A DNA stretch of 64,000 nt from Undaria pinnatifida (taxonomy: Eukaryota; Sar; Phaeophyceae; Laminariales; Alariaceae): the NCBI GenBank assembly GCA_012845835.1, contig JABAKD010000028.1:4067242-4131241 (forward strand), read 5' to 3'. The notes beneath the pieces are model-generated. The model was not told where the DNA came from. It saw only the letters and a program-made list of their open reading frames with translations, and did not search any database. The position numbers were made by a program, and so were the translations under genes. This document shows positions 57,101 through 64,000 of the stretch, in pieces. Numbering within the stretch: position 1 is the first letter of the stretch; each line of letters begins with the position of its first letter.

Positions 57101-59479
57101 TTTCGATATACCTTTTTTATGTAGTAAGCCTTTGGCCTTTTCTGAACCTTTTATATGTACTATACCTGCCGTACCTTTTTTGCTAACATTCGATGTACCT
57201 TTTTTGTGTACCGTGTGCCTTCTAATGGGTGTACCGTCCCCCGCAGGAGATGGAGATAGAAGCAACGGATGACATCATGCGCCAGTCCGGATCAGGGGGA
57301 GGGGAGAGCTACTTCGGGACCCCGCTGCCCCGACTGGTCGCGAGCAGAGTGGGCTGGCTTGTGAGCCTCCTGTGTCTGCAGTCATTCTCGTCGCTCATTC
57401 TTCAGAGCTTCCAGGCGGTGATCGAGAAGAACATTGTCATCGCGCTCTTTTTGACTATGCTGACGGGTACTGCAGGAAATGCTGGGAACCAGGCGAGACT
57501 TTACCTTTTGGAACCGCCAAACACAATCCACATTAATTCCTAGTAGTTTTCCCCGCAGAAATGTGGGTGCAGTTAGTTCTAAAGGGGTTAAGGCCGGAAG
57601 TTTTGTTTTTCGTCCGTGTTTCTTCTAGATGGTTGCAAATACGTCGGCTGTGACTCAAGCTAGAGTTCCGTTTTTTTCTTGGTTTATTTTTATTTAAAAA
57701 CGCCCCTACAAATACGTCGGCCGTGACGAGGCTGGAGTTTTGTTTTTTTCCTTTATTTACTTTAATTTGGGATAAATGCGTGAGATGTGAGTTCGACCGA
57801 TTGAGTGGTCGATACTTGCGTCCTAATTGGTAAGTGATGCGTTGGCCCCGCGGGTTCTGTAATTATCGTGATTTTTCACTGGTAGCAAACTGACCGTAGC
57901 TAATTATTTTCGTGTGCTTCGCGTGCGTGTGCTTTTTCGTCGCGTTTGTTTGTTTTGTCTGTTTTAAGAGGAAGCCCCCCGGTTCGATGTTTGGTTGCTT
58001 TTGCTGGTTGCTTGGATGGTTGTTTAGTTGATTGGTTGAGCGGTCGGGTCGACAGCCACTGACGCGCGCTACGGTACAGGTAGAGTACGTATTTTTGGCA
58101 AATACGTGTTCTGCATGACGGACGACGGGGGGGCGTACAACTGGAAAGCCGTTATTGGGGAGAAGTTACTTGGAATTAGGATAGGGAGGGGTTTGGGAGC
58201 TCTAATAGGGTTAATGCTGTTGATACTTGATTATCGTCGTGTAGCCGAAAAAATGACGACGAAAAGTGATGATTTCGGCATCGGCCAGTGCTGGTTGGCG
58301 ATGATATAACATGGTGTCCGAACGACAACAAATGCAAAGACTCGATCGAGTACGAGACGGATGCGGCATGATCCTACTATATTGATCTACTATTGATAGA
58401 GTTGCTGCACGCGCTCACGATCCTATCGCCATCGTCGTTTTTTGGTGGCTATACTCTATGATCAAGATATAATCAAGATATAATCAAGGTACAATCAAGA
58501 TATAATCAAGATGTAATCAAGATATATTCATGATAAAGTCAATACATAATCAAGATATAATCAAGATATAGTCAAGATATAATCAAGATATAGTCAGCAG
58601 TAGCACCTATAGCACAGCAACATACGAGCGTTCCTACCTGATCCACCACATGCCAGTACTACTGCTGTACGAAGCACGTCAGTAAGCAGCAAACGCAATA
58701 GATACGTACCACACTTCTACACATAGCAGGATCATAATTGCAGCATGTACAACGGCGGCCTGGGAAATAGGGGTTTCCTTGCTCGCGCGATCCATCTAAG
58801 CTAAGTTTATATAGTATTTGTTGATCGGTCTCGTCGCTCTTCGTGTCGCTGTTTGTATAATCAAGATATAATCAAGATATAATCAAGATATAATCAAGAT
58901 ATAATCAAGATTATGATCAAGATATAATCAAGATATAATCAAGATATAATCAAAATATAATCAAGATGTAATCGAGATTATAATCAAGATATAATCAAGA
59001 TTACAATCAATATATATTCAAGATGTACACGGCGCCCGAAAGGGTTAATAGTTGATAGATGTCGTTCTTGTTTTGCAAAATGATTTTTCTATATACCTAG
59101 GCCATAGGATGCGCTTTCAGTTTACTCTAAAAACAAGTCATTTTTTGGGTGGGGTATATGGCAGAGTAGTTTATCAAGCAGCCACCCTCAGAAGGGGAAA
59201 TGGTGCACCTTTATGATACCCTAGCTCGCGTTCGTTGATTGGCTGCTTGGATTAGCTGGTTAAGTTTTTGTTTGCACTTGCGTGGTTGGGTGTTTATTTA
59301 ATTTGGTCGTGTGAATGTATGCTACCTGGTAGTTTCTCTTCGTTCGTTCGTTGGGTCGTTTGTTGGGTGGTTGATTTGTTTGTTATCCTTTTGCTCGTTT
59401 GGTTGTTTTAGGGTTCCGGTTGGTTTCAGATACGCGCTGGACTGCTACTACTATTTCTACTGTAATGCTACTGCTGCTG

Positions 59480-59514
<35 letters not shown>

Positions 59515-60680
59515 GCTACCACTACTACTAAAATTACACTAGTACTACAGATATTGCATTAGCACACCCCTCGCGTGTTTTTTTCTGTGCGTGATTGTTG
59601 TCCTCGCGTCTTTTTGCGGGAAACCTTTTTTTGTTGTTGTTTCCAGAGCTCCGCCATCGTGATTCGAGGGCTTGCCACGGGAGAAATCCGCAAGGGCAAC
59701 CGCATGCGAGTGGTGTGGCGAGAAGCGAGAGCAGCAGTGGCGTCCGCTCTCGTTTTATCCGTGGCTTCCTTCTGCCGCGTGCTGCTAACACCGGGCGCTA
59801 CAACGGTTGCAACGCTTGCCGTGTCTACTGCCATGGGTGCTACGGTGATAGGGGCTGTCATGTTCGGAACCATCGCCCCGATTGTGCTCGATGGGATGGG
59901 GGTGAGTCGCGGTATAGCTAGTTGGGGTGGGGAGAAATCGCAATAGCTAGTTGGGGTGGGGGAAATCGCGGTATAGCTAGTTGGGGCGGGTTGGGGTGGG
60001 GGGAAATCGCGGTATAGCTAGTTGAGGTGGGGTTAAGTGGCGGTACATAGCTACTTGGGATTGGGGTAGGCAACACAGGACAACACAACACAACACAACA
60101 CAACACAGCACAAGAAGAAAGGCTTGATTTGTGTATTGATTCACTGTTCCGATGACACATACTAGTGGGTTAAGGGTGACTGACATCACCTTTTCTTTTT
60201 GGCCTTCTGAGGATGGTGACTTGGAGAACTCTACATGATACCCCAACCCAAAAACTGTTTTTTTTTTTCGAATCTAAAAAGTGCAACTCGATTAAACAGA
60301 TTCATGGAGTCTAGGTACACATACAACTATTAGTGCAAAGCGAGAATTACGAAAGTCCGACGATTTGCGGTTAAGGATGATTAACGAGTTTTTCAAAGAG
60401 CCTCTCCCGTCGTTCAGAAAATGTCTTCGCCAAAAAAGTACTACCTCTATGGCAGCCGATGGTGGGTTGGTGAAAGTAATTGTTCGCGTGTGTCCGACCC
60501 CCCCCCCCCCCCCCCTCCTCTTGCCCTTCCTTGCGTTGCCCACGGTGTCTCCGTCGCCACCCGCGCGTCCAGATTGATCCTGTCAATTTTGCGTCTCCGG
60601 CCTTGGCTACCCTGACGGACGTTTCTGGGGTGTTTATACTTTGCTCTGTGGCCAAGCTCATGCTCGGAAACGGGGCGTGA
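50917..60680 (+). CDS. mgtE: MgtE-type magnesium transporter (CBS pair + membrane domain)
   Basis: MgtE/SLC41-like Mg2+ channel/transporter. Exons placed: 50917-51103 (tentative), about 53768-54022, 54628-54766, 55782-55898, 57247-57492, 59647-59901, 60573-60680. From 53768 on they join in phase to a TGA stop, 372 residues. Order: TVGETVDFIRS and RIYVTEDGFLKGFITM (CBS1), WEDAAHRLRQSNVLAAPVVD (CBS2), EATDDIMRQSG linker helix, RVGWLVSLLCLQSF (TM1), LTGTAGNAGNQ signature, IRGLATGEI and two more hydrophobic stretches, then DPVNFASPALATLTDVSGVF with the conserved Asp of the last helix that lines the pore in bacterial MgtE. Bacterial MgtE is about 450 residues, so an N-terminal region is missing or only partly found. 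The CBS pair normally senses cytosolic Mg2+. Membrane location (plasma, plastid or mitochondrial) cannot be told. Confidence 0.87.
51119..51345 (+). repeat. GTT/GTTGGT array after the candidate MgtE exon
   Basis: (GTT)n with GGTGTTGTT variants, starting about 15 bp after the donor at 51104. Reads as a Val/Leu-rich frame; not coding. Confidence 0.85.
51480..51845 (+). repeat. 37-bp minisatellite, about 10 units
   Basis: ACATGCGGTGCAATCATA, ATCGTGCGTACGTT units with small variants. Confidence 0.9.
51990..52320 (+). mobile_element. Foldback element with AAGTCGGC hairpin, copy 2 (inverted)
   Basis: The reverse complement of copy 1 in order: GGATTTCACGATTGATAACT, CGGCAGGTGCCGTTAGCCGA, CTCCGGGAAACGACTAACTG. 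More diverged in the GC-rich centre. Confidence 0.7.
52360..52540. repeat. CCGGCACTATAGCGGG repeat
   Basis: Sub-repeats CACTATAGAGGGA, CACTATCGTAGCGGGAACCG and GGCACTACTCCGCATTCTGC. Relatives at 42765-42930, 27195-27270, 27770-27870 and 11535-11600. Confidence 0.65.
52541..53435. other. MgtE intron or upstream region, no exon seen
   Basis: An open frame at 52556-52756 (LEVLEMNRTSNTPVYNSLH) has no recognisable motif. C run at 53361-53380. Confidence 0.4.
53440..53520 (+). pseudogene. Decayed duplicate of the MgtE CBS1-entry exon
   Basis: The stretch CAGGACGGTCCTAGTGCCTT, then CAAAGTTCGTTGGCGGGCG and TTCGGTGATCCC, parallels 53766-53820. Similarity also extends a little upstream of the acceptor. 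After GGTGATCCC it diverges, so only the first 50-60 bp of the exon are copied. It lies about 310 bp before the true exon. Confidence 0.6.
53768..54022 (+). CDS. MgtE exon: start of CBS1
   Basis: Reads VPPKFVGGPSVIPFGMTEGT, then LQSGVVQIPLRYTVGETVDF and IRSV, matching the segment entering the first CBS domain of MgtE. A less conserved loop follows, ending FYHSH. The donor GA|GTGAGG overlaps an apparent in-frame TGA and gives phase 2, as the next exon needs. The 5' edge is uncertain (53768 after CATCAG or 53793 after CCAAAG). A G-rich array follows the donor. Confidence 0.75.
54060..54270 (+). repeat. G/A-rich purine tract after the MgtE CBS1-entry donor
   Basis: About 210 bp with many GGGG, GGGAGG and GGCGGGG words and a 14-G run. 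Both strands stay open (Gly/Arg or Pro/Ser-rich); no coding evidence. Confidence 0.8.
54628..54766 (+). CDS. MgtE exon: CBS1 core
   Basis: The acceptor is CGTCGGCAG and the donor GTGAAG. It reads SSRIYVTEDGFLKGFITMAT, then LLTHQPETPVAGLLRDLEEM. This is the classic CBS strand-helix (YVVDEDGRLLGVV type) with the DTPV element typical of MgtE. Ends in phase 0. Confidence 0.85.
55782..55898 (+). CDS. MgtE exon: CBS2
   Basis: The acceptor is GGCTTTTTAG and the donor GTACGT. 39 codons: GDSWEDAAHRLRQSNVLAAP, then VVDGSGVLVAVLNPSDLLQ. This is the second CBS domain. Phase 0 at both ends. A 90-bp short element begins about 20 bp after the donor. Confidence 0.88.
55917..56006 (+). repeat. Short element of the TTAACCCCTTT family in an MgtE intron
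   Basis: CCCCTTTTCAGCTGGAAACC to GGGGGCTCTAAAGGGGTTAA. Begins about 20 bp after the CBS2 exon donor. A further partial copy is at 58139-58214. Confidence 0.7.
56378..56620 (+). repeat. Three units of about 80 bp with GCCGTCGGTCAAGG
   Basis: Contain GTAAATTGTTGGAAAATTG, GTCGGTCAAGGCGTGAAAGT and GCCGTCTCC. Lies in the MgtE intron before the TM1 exon. Confidence 0.8.
57018..57092 (+). pseudogene. Decayed duplicate of the MgtE linker exon start
   Basis: After CTCCCCGCAG it reads KKEAMDDIMRQSGLGGGETYF, of which 18 residues parallel EATDDIMRQSGSGGGESYF of the true exon 230 bp downstream. The similarity includes the acceptor and its flank. Beyond YF it loses homology, has no donor and runs into an unrelated frame. 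An alternative exon cannot be excluded, but it lacks TM1, TM2 and the GNAGNQ segment. Confidence 0.75.
57247..57492 (+). CDS. MgtE exon: linker helix, TM1-TM2, GNAGNQ signature
   Basis: The acceptor is CCCCCGCAG. It reads EMEIEATDDIMRQSG, YFGTPLPRLVASRVGWLVSL, SLILQSFQAVIEKNIVIALF and LTMLTGTAGNAGNQ. The Gly/Asn signature must be followed by S(S)AIVIRG in the next exon, which places the 5' splice site at CAG|GCGAGA. That is a GC donor; no GT lies at a usable position. Phase 0 at both ends, 82 codons. Confidence 0.88.
58455..59025 (+). repeat. 11-bp minisatellite TATAATCAAGA in two blocks
   Basis: Blocks at 58460-58600 (about 12 units) and 58858-59025 (about 15 units), separated by unrelated sequence, in the GC-AG MgtE intron. 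Confidence 0.9.
59466..59535 (+). repeat. TAC trinucleotide run
   Basis: (TAC)n with a few TGC variants, about 110 bp before the MgtE exon at 59647. Confidence 0.85.
59647..59901 (+). CDS. MgtE exon: IRGLATGEI and membrane helices
   Basis: The acceptor is TGTTTCCAG and the donor GTGAGT. 85 codons in phase 0: SSAIVIRGLATGEIRKGNR, then AAVASALVLSVASFCRVLL and TVIGAVMFGTIAPIVLDGMG. These are the central MgtE helices. The donor is itself the first repeat unit of a roughly 33-bp tandem array. Confidence 0.92.
59902..60060 (+). repeat. Roughly 33-bp array starting at an MgtE 5' splice site
   Basis: Units such as TCGCGGTATAGCTAGTTGGG and GTGGGGGAAA, four to five copies, the first overlapping the GTGAGT donor. 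Then an ACAAC run at 60070-60110. Confidence 0.8.
60573..60680 (+). CDS. MgtE last exon: final helix with TDVSG, stop
   Basis: A C-rich tract ends in CGCGTCCAG. It reads IDPVNFASPALATLTDVSG and VFILCSVAKLMLGNGA, then TGA. DP, the SPALATLTD segment and the Asp are conserved at the last MgtE helix. The protein ends shortly after the helix, as in bacterial homologues. Confidence 0.92.
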   Translation: MDPVNFASPALATLTDVSGVFILCSVAKLMLGNGA

Positions 60681-61384
60681 GGGGCGTGAGGGGATGGTGG
60701 TGGCGCGGCCTTGCCAAGAAAGCGTTTTGTACCACTCTGTCCGAAGTGGATGAACGACCGTATTTGAGTAATCAAATTTATTCTCAACACGCTAAATCCT
60801 TGCTTTTTCGTCGAGGCTTTTCCGGGCATAAGTGCAAGGAGCGTTTGTGCCTTGATACGCGTGCGTAAACCAGACCTGTGCGGACATAAATGTAAGGACT
60901 GTTTATGAGTTGATGCGAGTAATTAAACGGTCCTTGTATTTTCGTACGGAGTGGTACCATGTGCTGGTCCTTGCATTGGTAGTCTAGACTATACTCATAC
61001 TGGTATGATACAACATAAATATATGAAGACTGTTTATTTATTAGGGTGAATACACGAACGGTCTTTATTTTTCGGAACTTTTGTATACATGCTGGTAAGA
61101 AGTGCACTGGTAAATTTTATTTCAGGTCCTAGCGAAGGGCCTCAGCGGAAAGGCCTCAAGCGGAAGGCACGATGGGCAGGGCCGCGGGGGGGGGGGGGGA
61201 TACCGTTTCACTGCCTGCAGGCGCAAGCGTAAGTGTGTTCAGATTTTGAGCCCCCGGAGATGCCCACCGTGCAACACGTGAACACGCGCGGGTTGAATGG
61301 GCGAAAAGCAGAAGCTGGGTGGTTTGCGGTTTTGGATGTTGGCCCTTGTCGCCCAATCTGAAAGCTGGACATAATTTTAATGGA
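60681..61384. other. 3' flank of MgtE
   Basis: Contains the likely 3' UTR and three diverged units CGGACATAAATGTAAGGACT-like at about 60825-61080. No further gene. Confidence 0.5.
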
Positions 61385-61555
61385 AACAAGGTTCCCCTTG
61401 GAGAGGTGGCTGTCTTTAAATCCCGGGTGTGTGATAATTTGGAAAGGGGGACAAAAGCTATTGAAAACCAAAGGAAAAATAATTAGCCACCGCGCAGGTA
61501 ACCGGGCAAGCAACACTGACTATTGATGGCCAAAACGAGTTTATAGTTTACCTTG

Positions 61556-64000
61556 GTAGTCTATAACGAAATAGAAATAACTTATTTTCCAGTACACAGT
61601 CTAATACTTGAAAAAGAAAACTACTGTTGTAGGAGGGAACAGCAGGCCAACACCGTTCATTGGCGCGCTGCAGTGCATGATGTCATGTTGAATTAGACTC
61701 CACCGCGAGGTTAGCGCCTTTCGAGGTGCATCCATGTTTTCGGGACCAAATCACTATAATTTGGTGTGGGATGATGTATTCCAGTTCTAAAACGGTAACG
61801 TCCAACGATGAAAGATGCAACATGCCGATGTCCACCCGTACTGGCGTTGTTTTGTCGACGATGACAACAATGATTGCCACAGCAGCAGAGTAATAACCGT
61901 GTATGTGTATATCCCCTCGGCGTCGTCTTCCCTTGGCCAAAACAACGTTTGATGGTACAACCAAACAAGCCACAGCGGTTTCCCGACTAAACTCGCGGCT
62001 GACGTCCTTGAAATATTTTTCATAAAATAAAGCCCATTATTAGTAGGTCAACCCTTGTAATTTACTCGGAAGAAAAGGCACGCTGGTCGCGACATTCGAA
62101 GCATTTTGACCCCCCAAGTATCTATGAATACACTGTTGTTGTTCTCACATTAACTCGCATAATCAAGTCCGTGGTCACAGGACAGGCTCCAGTCACTGTA
62201 CAGTAGTGCGGCTTGGTGTTGATAGACGCGTGCTACGATATAGGTATTAAGGTATACCGTTTTTTGGCTATTTTGGTTTCTGATGAAAAATATGGTGCTC
62301 CTTAACCCAAAATCATCGGGGAAATATATACTGAGTATATAATATATATAATCGGCCATTTTTTTTTCATGATTCTCGTTCTACACCTCGGCCAGATGTG
62401 GTATTTTTCATCCGGTAGCAGTCGTTTTTTTTTCCAGATCAGTTTTTGGGAGATGTCTTGAGCTCCAAAATTGAGGAAACCCCAGAAAAAAAAGTGGAGC
62501 ACCCTCTATCGTAGAAGTAATAGTACTAGTACACTACTATATTAATGTTAATAGTATGAATGGCGGGGTTGTTCTATAGTCTAATATTCCAATATTAATC
62601 CCTTCGGGACTTCAAAAGGGAAACTTGTCGAAACAACGGAGAAATCTGTTGTTGGAGTTCGGGAACCGAGCCAAGAAGAATTGCTTTGCGAGAGAGAATC
62701 ACGTAGGCGTTTTGGTTTAGTCTGTGGCTGAAGAATTGACATTGATTCAAGATTGATTGCAGCAGCAGCAGCAGCAGCAGCACGGCGGAAGTGTTCAGTT
62801 GATCGCGTGATGGGTGGCAATACCAAGTGGATACCGTGCGGGAGGGTGTTGGCAGACTGGTAAGACTACGCAAATAATGTGTGTTGTTGCTAGTAGTAGC
62901 TGGCCACCAGCAATTGCTTGGTCAGGTATTATTCGTGATGCTCCATCAAATGACGATGACTTTGACTGCATACATACAGTAGCATCGGCTACACAGCAGC
63001 CTGGGCTAAAGTAAAGGGATAGAGACTGTTTCCGAACAACCATGAAAGGAGCTGTGTACGGAGCTTGCGCAGTATATATATATTGTGATTAGCGTGCTGC
63101 TGCACACTCGCACTCGGCGCTTCATAAATTCTCACTCGTCATTTTTGGGTAAACAAAAAGGGTGGGGAGCAATGTCTTGTACGAAAAAACCTAAGGCAAA
63201 AATTAAAATCCGAATGCGCTTGTTGTGCGACAAGAACCACGAGGGCAATGCCCATGCAGCGAGTAAATATATTTGCATTGGTGTATAAGGTGTATAAGGT
63301 AAGTATATCACATTACCTGGCGGGGGTACGACACAACAGAAAAAGAGAAAAAGACGACACAAGATAAAAGAGCTCTCTAGGGTGCTGAAACACATCCACT
63401 ACAAGCTTAATTCTGCCATTCAAATTAAAACAAGCAAAAATGCAGTAGGGAACGGCACTTCTGTGTTACGCTTCAAAAGCCTACTTGCACTCAGAGCGTG
63501 ACCCTCGTGTATACTGATATATACCGACACGCCGCGCCAAAGAGCAGAAACCCAAACTGGAAAAAATGGAGAAAAGGCGTCTATCACACATTAAAAACAA
63601 CAGCAAAAATACCCCGCCCGCGCCCCACGTATATATAGCCTTCATCGAGCCCACGTCGCTTCGAATTTCGTACATGTCATAACTCTGGTAACCCACGTAT
63701 CAGATATCATACAAATCATACAACATCGCTTGTCATACATTGGCAGGCAGATCCGAAGGATCACTACGTTAGGCGACAGGCTCTCACGCGAGAACCGTTT
63801 CTCGCGGCACAACACTTGTACCCACGAAATAAAGACCGGGGGCTATGTTACCTGCGTGTGTATATATTATATACCACGGTCGCTTTACATACAATCCATC
63901 AGCACCACACCAAACAAACCAGCCAGTGCTTTTCCGAAAGCCAAATAAACCCAGCGCTGCCTTGAACCAACCAGCAAGTAATGACACGTCACTGGTCCAA
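61556..64000. other. No gene supported to the window end
   Basis: A CAG run at 62758-62780, a piece of the CTCACATTAACTCGCATAAT repeat at 62143 and a foldback arm at 61985. Open frames at 62630-62740 and 63085-63288 have Lys/Arg-rich translations but no recognisable family. Confidence 0.5.

Noticed and set aside
58455-59025. CRISPR-like array
   Set aside because: Contiguous 11-bp repeats without spacers, in a eukaryotic intron.
181-59331. Reading TACCWGGTA as a transcription-factor or methylation site (CCWGG)
   Set aside because: The fixed outer TA, the 7-bp length differences between repeat sisters and the lack of any positional relation to genes fit a footprint better. CCWGG methylation is a bacterial system.

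Overview
This window is nuclear DNA from a eukaryote. It has three spliced genes with long introns, LINE and tRNA-derived SINE copies, several families of short non-autonomous elements and many minisatellites. It shows no bacterial gene layout. The PsbP-like gene has an Ala-Phe junction followed by a Pro/Ser/Thr-rich stretch and then a hydrophobic thylakoid-transfer segment. That is the plastid presequence type of algae with a red-derived secondary plastid, such as stramenopiles. Together with large introns, an MgtE-type Mg2+ transporter and the LINE type, it points to a photosynthetic stramenopile, most likely a brown alga. The group assignment is inference.

Layout. (1) 1-8656: repeat-rich DNA upstream of the first gene, with no gene I can support. 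(2) 8657-34186, + strand: a complete-looking PP2C-family Ser/Thr phosphatase in nine exons. All exon phases join, giving 484 codons plus stop. Its introns make up about 94% of the locus and hold SINEs, a LINE, a telomere-like minisatellite, a hexamer array and a decayed copy of one of its own exons. (3) 34187-40434: spacer with decayed tandem arrays. (4) 40435-44142, - strand: a PsbP-domain thylakoid-lumen protein. Four exons join in phase; the first, signal-peptide exon was not found. (5) 44143-50916: spacer with a large inverted copy of a repeat from 4.4-5.4 kb, and an unresolved GC-rich segment at 48.4-49.45 kb. (6) 50917-60680, + strand: an MgtE-type magnesium transporter with two CBS domains and the membrane domain. 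One of its introns appears to be GC-AG, and two decayed partial exon copies lie beside the true exons. Its N-terminus is incomplete. (7) 60681-64000: repeats and unassigned DNA.

The genes are unrelated in pathway: a cytosolic or nuclear phosphatase (needing Mn/Mg), a photosystem II-related lumen protein and a Mg2+ channel/transporter. Nothing indicates co-regulation. The most unusual signal lies outside the genes. A 9-bp word, TACC(A/T)GGTA, occurs 21 times where about 0.5 is expected by chance. In two repeat pairs it differs from its sister copy by exactly 7 bp, as if CCWGG had been added with duplication of a TA. This resembles excision footprints of a TA-targeting transposon. A second pattern is that tandem arrays or short elements begin within about 5-40 bp of the 5' splice site in most introns that could be placed.
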